A stretch of DNA of 64,000 nt, from contig PHBE01000001.1 in assembly GCA_002841885.1 (NCBI GenBank), forward strand, positions 124,001-188,000. The letters are read 5' to 3'. A program made the translations under genes and the position numbers. This document shows, one piece after another, positions 44,979 through 53,619 of this stretch; the stretch's first letter is position 1; every line of letters starts with the position of its first letter. The stretch comes from Deltaproteobacteria bacterium HGW-Deltaproteobacteria-18. Lineage in GTDB: Bacteria; Desulfobacterota; Desulfovibrionia; Desulfovibrionales; Desulfomicrobiaceae. The notes under the pieces were generated by a model. That model did no database searches. It saw only the letters and a list, made by a program, of their open reading frames with translations, and was not told the DNA's origin.

Positions 44979-45054
44979 TGGTGGGCCAACAAGGAATCGA
45001 ACCTTGAACCTGCTGATTAAGAGTCAGATGCTCTACCAATTGAGCTATTGGCCC
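44979..45054 (-). tRNA. tRNA-Lys (anticodon CTT)
   Basis: 76 bases including an encoded CCA. Acceptor GGGCCAA/TTGGCCC, D arm with AGCTCAATTGGTAGAGC, anticodon stem CTGA/TCAG around the loop CTCTTAA giving anticodon CTT, T arm GGTTCGATTCC. All arms close. Confidence 0.95.
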
Positions 45055-45059
45055 GGCTT

Positions 45060-45340
45060 GTTGATCGGAATATGCAAATCATGTCAAAGTATTAGCTCTA
45101 AAACTTGCTTTGCGCCGACAACGAAAAGGCTTCTACGGTTTTCCAGGTTGCCCGTCAAGGGGAAATTTTGCGAATGCTGAATTGTGAAGGACGATTGAAG
45201 AAAAAAAAGGGGGCGAGGCAACGTAACCATCTGAAATAATACTAATTCCATCCTACGCTCCGGGCTGTTCGAATCCCAAGCTTGCCCAGGTCAGCCTCCG
45301 CCCTGCCTTTTTCCACGCACCATTCACTGTTCATCATCAA
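45060..45340. other. Intergenic stretch without recognised features
   Basis: About 280 bases between tRNA-Lys and the DUF493 gene. I see no convincing reading frame, repeat or hairpin. The tRNA promoter must lie in its first part; a TTGACA is present on the minus strand but has no well-spaced -10. Confidence 0.5.
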
Positions 45341-45595
45341 TCAGAGCAGATACTTCACGCCTTCGCAGCCTGCCAGAGCGGAGCTCAGGGCGTCGAGGAC
45401 GTCACGACTCTTGATGTGCATGCGCACGGTATAGGTCACGTAGGAACCGTTGCGTGAAACGTTGCTGGCGCGGGGTGTTTCAGCAAAGCCCTGGCTTTTT
45501 ATGACATCGCAGATGGCGGCAAAGGCCTCGTCAGTGCGCACGGCTATGATTTTGTACTCCCAGTGCAGGGGAAACTCGAGTTCCGGCTTATTCAT
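45341..45595 (-). CDS. DUF493 (YbeD-like) small regulatory protein
   Basis: 84 residues of the YbeD/DUF493 alpha-beta fold: ELEFPLHWEYKIIAV, ETPRASNVSRNGSYVTYTV, LSSALAGCEGVKYLL. The fold resembles ACT-like regulatory domains; the function is unknown. AAGGAG precedes ATG 45595. Divergent from sdaA, whose start is 122 bases away. Confidence 0.8.
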   Translation of the reverse strand: MNKPELEFPLHWEYKIIAVRTDEAFAAICDVIKSQGFAETPRASNVSRNGSYVTYTVRMHIKSRDVLDALSSALAGCEGVKYLL

Positions 45596-45717
45596 CGGGG
45601 CTCCTTGTTGACGGATGTGTGCGGTACAGCTAGTCCAAGGACCAGCGTCCGTGACGGACTCCATGGCCCAAGCTTTTTCGGACAGTCAATACCAAATTTC
45701 CACATGGCGAGGTGCGG

Positions 45718-46938
45718 ATGGAATCCATCCGGGAAATATATCGAATTGGCGCAGGTCCTTCCAGCAGCCACACCATGGGCCCCAAGCTCGCCGCCGAGCG
45801 ATTTCGGGCCCGCGCCAAGGGTGCGGCCTCTTTCCAAGTGGTCCTGTACGAGAGCCTGGCCGCCACCGGCAAGGGGCATCTCACCGACAAGGCCATCCGG
45901 GAAGCCCTGACCCCCTTCCCCGTCGAAATCCTCTGGGCCCAGGACCAGCAGCAGCCTGAGCATCCCAACGCCATGGACTTCACGGCCCTGGACGAAAGCG
46001 GACAGGTCGTGGACAGCTGGACGGTTTTCAGCATTGGAGGCGGCGCCCTGCGCGACCGGGGATCGACCTTCACCACGCCCGAAGTCTACCGGTTGCAGAG
46101 CCTCACGGAAATTATGGAGCTTTGCGGCGAGGACGGCATCACCTACTGGGAGTTCGTGGCACGTCAAGAGGGCGAGGACATCTGGGTCTTCCTTGAAGAG
46201 ATCTGGACCGCCATGCAAAGCTGCATGGAGCGAGGTCTGACCACCGAAGGCGTGCTGCCCGGCGGTTTGAAACTGGCCCGCAAGGCCAGCTCATACCATC
46301 AGAAGACCCTGCTTGGCGGGGCCGAGATGCGCCGGACCGGACTTCTGGCCGCCTACGCCCTGGCAGTTTCCGAGGAGAACGCCTCCGGCGGAACCGTCGT
46401 CACGGCGCCGACCTGCGGTGCGAGCGGCGTCTTGCCCTCGGTGCTGCGCTACCTGAAGGAAAACATGAAGGCCCGGCCCAGGTCCATCCTGCAGGCGCTG
46501 GCCACGGCAGGATTGATCGGACTGATCATAAAGAAGAACGCGTCCATCTCCGGGGCCGAAGTCGGCTGCCAGGGCGAGGTCGGCTCGGCCTGCGCCATGG
46601 CAGCTGCTGCCGCGGCCCAGCTCATGGGCGGCACCATCCGCCAGATCGAGTACGCCGCCGAGATGGGGCTCGAGCATCACCTGGGCCTGACCTGCGACCC
46701 CGTCGGGGGGCTGGTTCAGATACCCTGCATCGAACGCAACGCAATGGCCGCCTCCAAGGCGGTCAGCATCGCGCACATGGCGCTTTTATCGGACGGCTCG
46801 CACCGCATCCCCTTTGACGAAGTGGTGCGAGTCATGAAAGAAACAGGACACGACCTGCCAAGCCTCTACCGGGAAACATCCCACGGGGGCCTGGCCAAAG
46901 CATATGGCGAACGCAAGGAAAAACGAGGATCCGCATGA
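45718..46938 (+). CDS. sdaA: L-serine dehydratase, iron-sulfur type
   Basis: 406 residues, single-chain form. N-terminal beta part begins SIREIYRIGAGPSSSHTMGP (family hallmark), the alpha part has TAPTCGASGVLPS, GCQGEVGSACAMAAAA and LTCDPVGGLVQIPCIERN with the cysteines that hold the oxygen-labile 4Fe-4S cluster. Converts L-serine to pyruvate and ammonia. GAGG lies 5 bases before ATG 45718. It overlaps the next gene by ATGA. Size is a little below the usual 450, reflecting a shorter N-terminal part. Confidence 0.93.
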   Translation: MESIREIYRIGAGPSSSHTMGPKLAAERFRARAKGAASFQVVLYESLAATGKGHLTDKAIREALTPFPVEILWAQDQQQPEHPNAMDFTALDESGQVVDSWTVFSIGGGALRDRGSTFTTPEVYRLQSLTEIMELCGEDGITYWEFVARQEGEDIWVFLEEIWTAMQSCMERGLTTEGVLPGGLKLARKASSYHQKTLLGGAEMRRTGLLAAYALAVSEENASGGTVVTAPTCGASGVLPSVLRYLKENMKARPRSILQALATAGLIGLIIKKNASISGAEVGCQGEVGSACAMAAAAAAQLMGGTIRQIEYAAEMGLEHHLGLTCDPVGGLVQIPCIERNAMAASKAVSIAHMALLSDGSHRIPFDEVVRVMKETGHDLPSLYRETSHGGLAKAYGERKEKRGSA

Positions 46939-47873
46939 AGAGAGATGAAGAAGATTTCGAAGAGCTGCCTACCACCAGGGAATCAGAAGAACCGACCAGC
47001 CGTGGCAAGGAACTCAAACTCTTCACGATGTGCCTGAAGAAATTCATAAAGAAGATCTTTCAGCACATGGTCGCGACCCGTTTCGCTTCCTGGAAGGAAC
47101 TGGCCATCCACGACCAGGACGGCCTGGCCTATCCTATCTACAACTACGTTCTCGACGCCGCCGACCCCCGCCTGCGCCAGTCCTACGCCGAGTTCGGCCT
47201 GGAAATAGACGGCGGCACGCTGCTTGCGGACCTGTCCGTTTCCGCCATCCTGGAGGAGGAAGGCTCCATTGGCCTGGAATTCTACCTCTACGAGACCACA
47301 TCCATCGTGCCCTATGTGTGCGAGGATTTCGAAGCCGTGGAAAACGAACGGCCGGACATGTCCCATTTCCGCAAGATCAACCACGCTGACTTCGAGACGC
47401 TCTACGACGAATTAAAGGAGAGCGGCATCTTCGACGACATCTATTACGAGCTCAACAAGTCCATCCTGCTCATCGAGCTTTCCGAACGCGAAGCACTGGC
47501 CCAGATGAAAAAAGACAGCCTGCGCATCATCTCCGGCATCTTCGCCCGCGCCAAGTCCATCTCGAACCTGAACACCATCACCAACACCGACATCAAGGAA
47601 TTCAAGCTGGATTTCGAACTCGATGGACGCAAATTTTCCCTTGTGGTCCTGAACGGCCATGACGCGGACAACCTGCCGGTCTACTCTTCCGTGCTGACCA
47701 TGCCAGAATACAAATCCGTGGCGCAGTATGTGGATCTGGACACTCTTTATGAAAAATTTCTAAAGGTGCTGCGCGCCAAAAACATCGCCGACCCCGAGGC
47801 GATCCTTCTTGAAGCGCTCAAGCCCCACGATCGCGCAGCACAGATCGCGGCATTGGCAATGTCCACTCCATGA
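46935..47873 (+). CDS. Unknown cytosolic protein translationally coupled to sdaA
   Basis: 312 residues, acidic, no signal peptide or clear membrane helix. The first 40 residues are charged and low complexity; after that a mixed alpha/beta protein with VATRFASWKELAIHDQDGLAY and LELDGRKFSLVVLNGHD-like segments. No known catalytic motif. The start overlaps the sdaA stop (ATGA) with GAGG upstream, which suggests co-regulation, but nothing connects it chemically to serine breakdown. I do not recognise it. Confidence 0.65.
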   Translation: MKRDEEDFEELPTTRESEEPTSRGKELKLFTMCLKKFIKKIFQHMVATRFASWKELAIHDQDGLAYPIYNYVLDAADPRLRQSYAEFGLEIDGGTLLADLSVSAILEEEGSIGLEFYLYETTSIVPYVCEDFEAVENERPDMSHFRKINHADFETLYDELKESGIFDDIYYELNKSILLIELSEREALAQMKKDSLRIISGIFARAKSISNLNTITNTDIKEFKLDFELDGRKFSLVVLNGHDADNLPVYSSVLTMPEYKSVAQYVDLDTLYEKFLKVLRAKNIADPEAILLEALKPHDRAAQIAALAMSTP

Positions 47874-47900
47874 ACCGATTGCAATCGGCGCGGCGAATCC

Positions 47901-47928
47901 TTGACCACCATCGCCAAACCACTATAGA
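47901..47928 (+). promoter_or_regulatory. Candidate sigma70 promoter of the lipoprotein gene
   Basis: TTGACC and TATAGA separated by 16 bases, about 75 bases upstream of ATG 48002. Good match. Confidence 0.6.
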
Positions 47929-48001
47929 TTGATTCCATGATTCTTTTCCATGCGTGGTTCAAAGAAACCCCGCGTCTCAAATTGCAACCCAGGAGCCTAT
48001 T

Positions 48002-48472
48002 ATGCGCCATAACAAGACGTTGCTCATTCTTTGCCTCTTCCTGATCGCAAGCACCGGCCTTATCACGTCATGCGCCTCCAGCCGTTCGGCACAGGTCTAT
48101 TCCCGTGACCAGGCCATGCAGGAGATGCGGGTCAATTACGGGACGGTGCAATCGGTCCGGGCCGTACAGCTCGAAGGTACAAAGAGCGGAATCGGCGCGG
48201 TGGGAGGCGGCGTGACCGGCGGCGTCCTCGGCAGCATGGTCGGCGGCGGCCGGGGTCAGGTGCTTGGTGCGGTGATCGGCGCCCTGGGCGGCGCGGCTGT
48301 CGGCGCCATGGCCGAGGAAGGCGTGACCAGAAAAAACGCGCTTGAAATCACGGTGGAACTGGATTCGGGCGAAATTCTGAGCGTGGTGCAGGAAGCCGAC
48401 CTGGACTTCTATGCCGGTGAAAGAGTGCGCGTGCTGCGCGCCAACGACGGCTCGTCCCGAGTCCAGAAGTAA
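48002..48472 (+). CDS. Glycine-zipper outer-membrane lipoprotein (SlyB/Pcp type)
   Basis: 156 residues. Lipoprotein signal ending LITSC (Cys at about 24), then a polar stretch and a glycine-zipper hairpin (about 60-105: GIGAVGGGVTGGVLGSMVGG, then GAVIGALGGAAVGAMAEEG), and a C-terminal small beta region (EITVELDSGEILSVV). This is the 2TM glycine-zipper family of SlyB/Pcp/OmpA-linked lipoproteins, tied to envelope stability. AGGAG precedes ATG 48002. A family 2 repeat follows. Confidence 0.85.
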   Translation: MRHNKTLLILCLFLIASTGLITSCASSRSAQVYSRDQAMQEMRVNYGTVQSVRAVQLEGTKSGIGAVGGGVTGGVLGSMVGGGRGQVLGAVIGALGGAAVGAMAEEGVTRKNALEITVELDSGEILSVVQEADLDFYAGERVRVLRANDGSSRVQK

Positions 48473-48517
48473 CTTTCCCGAACGCTTTTGGCTGACTGCT
48501 CAAAAATACAAAATTCA

Positions 48518-48642
48518 CAGGCCGTTCAAAAATGGTGAGATGCAAGGAAACAAAGAAATCCAGGACGCGCAGTGTATCAAGCATACATAAGTGGTCTGGA
48601 TTTTTTCGCTGACGCAGCAGATTGCCGTTTTTGAGCGGCCTG
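48518..48642. repeat. Long inverted repeat, family 2, copy A
   Basis: 125 bases forming an imperfect hairpin: ends CAGGCCG and CGGCCTG, inner AAATCCAG and CTGGATTTTTTC. It shares CATACATAAG, GGTCTGGATTTTTTCGCTG and other blocks with copy B at 60791. Its right end touches the ribosome site of the adenosine-specific kinase gene. No reading frame. Confidence 0.8.
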
Positions 48643-48655
48643 TCAGGAGATGAAG

Positions 48656-49138
48656 ATGGAACTCTCGCTCGTACCCATCAAGAATCCGCACGGCCTCAAT
48701 CTGATCCTCGGGATGTCCCACTTCATCAAGACCGTGGAAGACGTGCATGAGGCCATGGTCAACACCGTTCCCGGGGCAAAGTTCGGCCTGGCCTTCTGCG
48801 AAGCCTCGGACGTCTGCCTGATCCGGACCACGGGCACTGACCCCGAACTGATCGAACTGGCCACCCAGAACGCCCAGGCGCTCTCTGCCGGACACAGCTT
48901 CATCCTGTTCATGCGCGACATGTTCCCGGTCAATGTGGTCAACACCATCCAGAACGTGCCCGAAGTGGTGCGCCTCTTTTGCGCCACGGCCAATCCGGTC
49001 CAGGTCATCGTGGCCCAGACGGATCAGGGCCGGGGCATCCTCGGCGTGGTTGACGGTTTTGCATCGAAAGGCGTCGAGACCGACGAAGACAAGGAAAAAC
49101 GCACCAAGTTCCTGCGCATGATCGGCTACAAGTTCTGA
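48656..49138 (+). CDS. Adenosine-specific kinase
   Basis: 160 residues matching the COG1839 family: IKNPHGLNLILGMSHFIKTVEDVHEA-type opening, PGAKFGLAFCEAS, LIRTTGTD, GHSFILFMRDMFPVNVVN, FCATANPVQVI and GRGILGVVDG. These proteins bind and phosphorylate adenosine, feeding purine salvage. ATG 48656 has AGGAG at 6 bases; an ATG at 48650 is also in frame. Family 2 repeat copy A ends 14 bases before the start, so it may influence transcription. Next gene starts after 1 base. Confidence 0.85.
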   Translation: MELSLVPIKNPHGLNLILGMSHFIKTVEDVHEAMVNTVPGAKFGLAFCEASDVCLIRTTGTDPELIELATQNAQALSAGHSFILFMRDMFPVNVVNTIQNVPEVVRLFCATANPVQVIVAQTDQGRGILGVVDGFASKGVETDEDKEKRTKFLRMIGYKF

Positions 49139-49139
49139 C

Positions 49140-50774
49140 ATGCAGGCTGCACAGCCCAAACGCCCGAAAACAGTTCTGGTGGTGGACGACGACCCGTTCA
49201 TCCGGGCCACCACCGGAGCGAGCCTGCGTCCCCGAGGTTTCGAGATCCTGGAGGCCGGCAACGGCCAGGAAGGCTTGGAAATGTTTCAGGCCCACGGACC
49301 CGACCTGCTCATCGTCGACCTGAAAATGCCGGTCATGAACGGTCTGGAACTCCTTGCCAGGCTGTCCGACGCAACTCCCCGCACCCCGGTGCTTGTGGTT
49401 TCCGGCGAGGGCGGCCTGGACGAAGCGGTGGAAGCCCTGCGGCTGGGGGCCTGGGACTATCTGGTCAAGCCCATCGTCTCGCCCACGGTCCTGCTGCATG
49501 CCGTGGACAAAGCCCTGGAACGGGCGGCGCTGATCCGCGAGAACGAGGACTACAGGCTCAACCTCGAGCGCCAGGTCAAAGAGCGCACCCTGGAGCTGCA
49601 AAAGGCCAACCGCGAACTCGAACATCAATTCATAAAGCAGCAGAAGCTGGGCATCATCGGCACCCTGGCCGGAGGCATGGCCCACGACTTCAACAACATC
49701 CTGGCCTCCATCGTGTTCTCCACGGAACTCATCCGCGGCTCCGTCGGGGCAAGCGAGACCCCGGACCCGGAAGACCTGGAACGCATCCTTCGCGTTTGCC
49801 AGCGCGGAACCTCGCTCATCCGCAGCGTGCTGCATTTCACCGGCAAGATGCACGAGGAATTCATCCATTTTTCCGTGCGCGACACCATGCTCGAAACCCT
49901 GGACATCATCAGGGGAACCACGAATTCACGCATCGAGATCAAGACCCTGGTGGCCCGCGATCTGGGCACGCTTTTTGGCGACCCTGTCCATCTGCAGCAG
50001 ATTCTCATGAATCTGACCAACAACGCCATCCATGCCCTTGCAGGCACCGAAAAGCCGTGCATCGAGATCTCGGCCACCGCGTTCGATGAGCAGCGGCCGG
50101 ACATCATGATCACCAATCCCGAAAGCATGCTCGTGGTCATCAGCGTGAACGACAACGGCCCCGGCGTGCCGGATGAGGACCTGCCAAGGCTGTGCGAACC
50201 CTTCTTCACCACCAAACCAAGGGACGAAGGGACCGGGCTTGGACTTTTTGTCACCCAGAAGATCGTCAAGACGCTGCGCGGGAAGCTGCTCTTCTCCCGG
50301 AACCAGGCTGGCGGCACAACTGCCCGGGTCTGCCTGCCTGCCAACCCCGACCGGACTCCGGACTGCGCCGAATGCCTTGCCATTCCGGACATCCGGGGCA
50401 ATGCCGAGCGCGTCCTGATCATCGAGTCACACCCGGAGGTGCGGGCCTCCATCAACTCCTGCCTGACCGAACTCGGCTACCAGGTCTGGCAGGCCGAGAA
50501 CCTTGCGCACGGACGCGGGATGATACAGGCGGAGCCGCTGCTGTTCGATCTCATCCTGACCGACGACAGTCCGCCGAACAGCCTCGACGAGTTCTGTGCG
50601 GCTGTGCGGCAGCTCAATCCGGCCATTCGCATCATGCTGATAACCGCCTCGCCTCTGGGGAGCATCGCCTGTTCGCACCATGCCGTCTGCCGGGTGATTC
50701 CCAAACCGGTGAACATGGTCGCACTCGGGCAAGCCATGCATCACTGCCTGGCCGAGTGCCACTGCAAAATTTGA
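49140..50774 (+). CDS. Hybrid REC - histidine kinase - REC protein
   Basis: 544 residues, no membrane helix. First receiver domain (about 10-125, D60), coiled linker (about 130-165), HisKA with H182 in GGMAHDFNNIL, HATPase (about 275-400, DNGPGVPDEDL, GTGLGLFV), and a C-terminal degenerate receiver (about 420-540) where the acidic pair reads ES, though a candidate phospho-acceptor Asp persists (LILTDD). Cytosolic phospho-relay component that integrates an upstream kinase signal. No clear ribosome site at ATG 49140; it starts one base after the previous stop. Partners unknown. Confidence 0.87.
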   Translation: MQAAQPKRPKTVLVVDDDPFIRATTGASLRPRGFEILEAGNGQEGLEMFQAHGPDLLIVDLKMPVMNGLELLARLSDATPRTPVLVVSGEGGLDEAVEALRLGAWDYLVKPIVSPTVLLHAVDKALERAALIRENEDYRLNLERQVKERTLELQKANRELEHQFIKQQKLGIIGTLAGGMAHDFNNILASIVFSTELIRGSVGASETPDPEDLERILRVCQRGTSLIRSVLHFTGKMHEEFIHFSVRDTMLETLDIIRGTTNSRIEIKTLVARDLGTLFGDPVHLQQILMNLTNNAIHALAGTEKPCIEISATAFDEQRPDIMITNPESMLVVISVNDNGPGVPDEDLPRLCEPFFTTKPRDEGTGLGLFVTQKIVKTLRGKLLFSRNQAGGTTARVCLPANPDRTPDCAECLAIPDIRGNAERVLIIESHPEVRASINSCLTELGYQVWQAENLAHGRGMIQAEPLLFDLILTDDSPPNSLDEFCAAVRQLNPAIRIMLITASPLGSIACSHHAVCRVIPKPVNMVALGQAMHHCLAECHCKI

Positions 50775-50838
50775 AAAATGCATTGCCTCACGCTGCATCC
50801 GTCCTTATCTGACCTGCCACAAGCAAAGGAGAATCATT

Positions 50839-51756
50839 ATGGAAAGCGTAGACATCCTCATCATAGGTCAAGGTCCGGCCGGTCTCTCATCCGCCATATA
50901 CACCGCACGTGCAGGCATGCGCACCCTGATTCTGGGCTGCGCCCCCAAGGTGGCCGGCGATTATGAAATAGACAATTACTTCGGCTTCACTGAAACCATC
51001 ACCGGAAAGGAACTGATCGAACGGGGCAAGGCCCAGGCCGCCAAGTTCGGTGCGGATATCCGTTGCGACCGAGTGCTCGGCATCCATCAGGATGAGACGG
51101 GAGCTTTCGTGGCCAAGACCGAGGACAAGGAAATCAAGGCTGCGTCCATCATCCTGGCCACAGGAGTGTCCCGCATCAGGCCCGGCATCTCGAACCTGGC
51201 CGACTATGAAGGAAAGGGCGTGTCCTATTGCGTGAGCTGCGACGGCTTCTTCATGCGCGGCAAACCGGTCATGGTTGTCGGAGAAGGAAATTTCGCCGCC
51301 AACCAGGCCCTTGAACTCCTGCAATACACCCCGGACGTGAAGGTCTGCTCCCAGGGCAAAGAGCTGTCCATCAGCGAGGAGTTCCTCTACCGTCTGGCGG
51401 AAAGCAACATCCCCGTCCTGGAAGGAAAGATCACCTCTCTTGCAGGGGAAAACGGGCTTGAAAAGGTGCATCTGGAATCAGGCGAACAGATCGACGCCCA
51501 AGGCCTCTTCGTGGCCATGGGCCAGGCTTCCTCCAGCGATTTCGCCTACAGCCTTGGCCTGATGCGCAACGGCCAGTTCATCGAGACGGACCGGGAACAG
51601 CGCACCAACGTCCCCGGAATCTTCGCGGCCGGTGACTGCGTTGGGCGTTTCCTGCAGATCAGCGTGGCCGTGGGCGAAGGCGCTCTGGCAGGACGCGCGG
51701 CCATCAGCCACGTCAAGGAGAGACGCCGCGCTCTTCTTGACAAAGAAGCGAACTAG
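50839..51756 (+). CDS. Thioredoxin-reductase-like flavoprotein without the NADPH phosphate-binding motif
   Basis: 305 residues. FAD site IIGQGPAGLSSAIYTARAG, redox pair C131-V-S-C134 in CVSCDG, and a C-terminal FAD site FAAGDCVG. Where NADPH-dependent TrxB has GGGDSA and HRRxxxR, this protein has GEGNFAANQ and VCSQGK, so the basic residues that bind the 2'-phosphate of NADPH are gone. It may use NADH, ferredoxin, or another donor. AAAGGAG precedes ATG 50839. No thioredoxin gene is adjacent. Confidence 0.82.
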   Translation: MESVDILIIGQGPAGLSSAIYTARAGMRTLILGCAPKVAGDYEIDNYFGFTETITGKELIERGKAQAAKFGADIRCDRVLGIHQDETGAFVAKTEDKEIKAASIILATGVSRIRPGISNLADYEGKGVSYCVSCDGFFMRGKPVMVVGEGNFAANQALELLQYTPDVKVCSQGKELSISEEFLYRLAESNIPVLEGKITSLAGENGLEKVHLESGEQIDAQGLFVAMGQASSSDFAYSLGLMRNGQFIETDREQRTNVPGIFAAGDCVGRFLQISVAVGEGALAGRAAISHVKERRRALLDKEAN

Positions 51757-51784
51757 GACTTAACAACCGTTGCTCCTCACGAGA

Positions 51785-51860
51785 GGGCCAATAGCTCAGT
51801 TGGTAGAGCCCCCGGCTCATAACCGGATGGTCCCAGGTTCGACCCCTGGTTGGCCCACCA
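51785..51860 (+). tRNA. tRNA with CAT anticodon (elongator Met or Ile2)
   Basis: 76 bases including encoded CCA. Acceptor GGGCCAA/TTGGCCC, D arm AGCTCAGTTGGTAGAGC, anticodon stem CCGG/CCGG around CTCATAA, T arm GGTTCGACCCC. The full G1-C72 pair argues against initiator tRNA. Deciding between elongator Met and lysidine-modified Ile2 needs identity elements I cannot score. It marks the left edge of the defence island. Confidence 0.9.
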
Positions 51861-51867
51861 TTCACAC

Positions 51868-51898
51868 AAAAAAAAGCCCGCGCAATGCGGGCTTTTTT
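51868..51898 (+). terminator. Terminator of the CAT tRNA
   Basis: GCCCGC and GCGGGC around a 5-base loop, flanked by A and T runs (TTTTTT). Confidence 0.9.
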
Positions 51899-52095
51899 CG
51901 TCAATAGCAAATAATTCCGGATCGTTATATTCACTATCTTTCAGCAGCTTTCATTTCGCTACAAACTTTCGGCAGCGCCATGAGCACCGACAAGAAAGGT
52001 CGCATATAAGGCGATGACTGGTGGGCAGAAAAAGTACCCACCTTGGCGGATCTCGAGTTTGCTTTCCCCTGACTCACGCAGTTGCATCCAAAGAT

Positions 52096-52425
52096 ATGCA
52101 AAATGCTATCCCCTTTATTTTCCGAGAAGATCGGGGTCAAAATGTCATCTTGGTCTTATTTGATCCGCGCTCAGACAAGCTCATCCTGCGTGCATGCGTA
52201 CGTGCCGGAGAAAAGCTTACAAGTAAGCTCCCTCAGGGAGAAATGGCGTTTTTGATCGCAACCGGTTCGTCATGGAGAGGTTTCGGCGAACTTTTCGGAA
52301 AAAATACCGATGCACGTAAGGCCAAAACAGTATTGAGTTCTTCGCCCGAACAAGGCACCTTCCCAAAGTTTACAGCGTCAACCAGTCTCCTTTTTTCAGC
52401 ATGGAGCCCGGAGCACCTGGCCTGA
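52096..52425 (+). CDS. Small uncharacterised protein
   Basis: 109 residues from ATG 52096. The middle (VRAGEKLTSKLPQGEMAFLIATGSSWRGFGELFGKNT) recalls a family of small proteins of mobile regions with the pattern V-R-G/A-G...LP-G...A-T-G..W-G...L-F-G. The C-terminal part is Ser-rich. The frame is open from 52021, so a longer form is possible. No ribosome site of note. Function unknown. Lies at the start of the island and could be decayed. Confidence 0.35.
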   Translation: MQNAIPFIFREDRGQNVILVLFDPRSDKLILRACVRAGEKLTSKLPQGEMAFLIATGSSWRGFGELFGKNTDARKAKTVLSSSPEQGTFPKFTASTSLLFSAWSPEHLA

Positions 52426-52774
52426 AACAAAAGCTTTGCTTGACTTTGAGATCTTGAAAAGCTTCCCGGAAACGGTCAGCGAAGCCTTTGACCAGTTCAT
52501 CGGTCAGCACAACAACCTGTCCAGCCGCCAGCTGGAATTCCTGAACCTGCTCAAAGGCTTCATCATTGACCGCGAGAAGGTGGAGAAAAAAGACCTCATC
52601 AATGCGCCGTTCGCGGTGCTTCATCCGCAAGGGATTCGCGGCGTTTTCAGCCCTTCTGAGATCAGCGAAATCTTGCAGCTCACCGAACGTTTGGCGGGTT
52701 GTTGGATTGAACCGCGAAAAGCGCGAATGACACGAAATGAAGAAGGTATGCTCTCATGGACAAATCAACCCTGA
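52424..52774 (+). pseudogene. C-terminal fragment of a type I restriction subunit HsdR
   Basis: The frame FEILKSFPETVSEAFDQFIG...NNLSSRQLEFLNLLKGFI...VEKKDLINAPFAVLHPQGIRGVFSP...EILQLTERLA is the C-terminal end of HsdR, the part after the helicase motor that docks on the methylase. The nuclease and helicase domains are entirely missing upstream, and no hsdM or hsdS is in the window. So it is a remnant of a type I restriction system. A TTG at 52436 could start a 112-residue peptide but no function is expected. It overlaps dinD. Confidence 0.7.
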
Positions 52775-53619
52775 TTACATTGCAAAACCGATTTGATGGC
52801 TTGAGCCAAACTGTGCCGGACGAAGGCATTGAATTCTGGTTCGCTCGCGATCTGATGGAGCCGCTGGGCTATGTCCGATGGGAAAATTTCCAGACTGCCA
52901 TTCAACGAGCCATTACATCCTGTGAAACAACAGGTTATGAGCCAAACGACCATTTTCGTGGCGTCACGAAAATGGTCAAGCTGGGCAGTGGAGCCGAAAG
53001 GGCTGTCGATGACTTCATGCTCACCCGCTACGCCTGCTATCTCATTGCCCAGAACGGCGACCCGCGCAAGGAACCGATCGCCTTCGCCCAAAGCTACTTC
53101 GCCATCCAGACCCGCAAGCAGGAACTCATCGAAGACCGCATGCGTCTTTTGGCGAGGATGGATGCTCGTGAGCGGCTTCGGGAATCGGAAAAAACCCTCT
53201 CTCAGAACATCTATGAACGGGGCGTCGATGATGACGGATTCGGCCGTATCCGTTCCAAAGGTGATGCGGCGCTTTTTGGTGGACACACCACGCAGGTGAT
53301 GAAAGACCGCTACGGCATCACCAAAACTCGCCCATTGGCTGATTTTCTGCCGACCCTGACCATTGCCGCAAAAAATCTGGCCACCGAGATGACCAACCAC
53401 AATGTCCGGCAGGATGATTTGCGGGGCGAGCATGCCATTACCAGCGAGCACGTGCAGAATAATGTGAGTGTGCGCGACATGCTCGGGCAGCGTGGCATTA
53501 AACCAGAGCAGCTCCCGCCGGAAGAAGACATCAAGAAGCTGGAGCGTCGGGTCAGGTCGGAAGAAAAGAAACTCGTCCAGCGGTCCGCCAAGCTGCCCGA
53601 ACCGAAAGAAGAATTATGA
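52756..53619 (+). CDS. dinD: DinD-like DNA-damage-inducible protein
   Basis: 287 residues. GIEFWFARDLMEPLGYVRWENF with the BRO-N-like fold, FMLTRYACYLIAQNGDPRKEPIAFAQSYFA, and GDAALFGGHTTQVMKDRYG match DinD, which in E. coli is SOS-induced and interferes with RecA filaments. DinD genes are often carried inside type I restriction loci, as here next to the HsdR remnant. ATG 52756 overlaps the hsdR fragment. C terminus is charged and Lys/Glu-rich. It appears intact, unlike its neighbours. Confidence 0.85.
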   Translation: MDKSTLITLQNRFDGLSQTVPDEGIEFWFARDLMEPLGYVRWENFQTAIQRAITSCETTGYEPNDHFRGVTKMVKLGSGAERAVDDFMLTRYACYLIAQNGDPRKEPIAFAQSYFAIQTRKQELIEDRMRLLARMDARERLRESEKTLSQNIYERGVDDDGFGRIRSKGDAALFGGHTTQVMKDRYGITKTRPLADFLPTLTIAAKNLATEMTNHNVRQDDLRGEHAITSEHVQNNVSVRDMLGQRGIKPEQLPPEEDIKKLERRVRSEEKKLVQRSAKLPEPKEEL

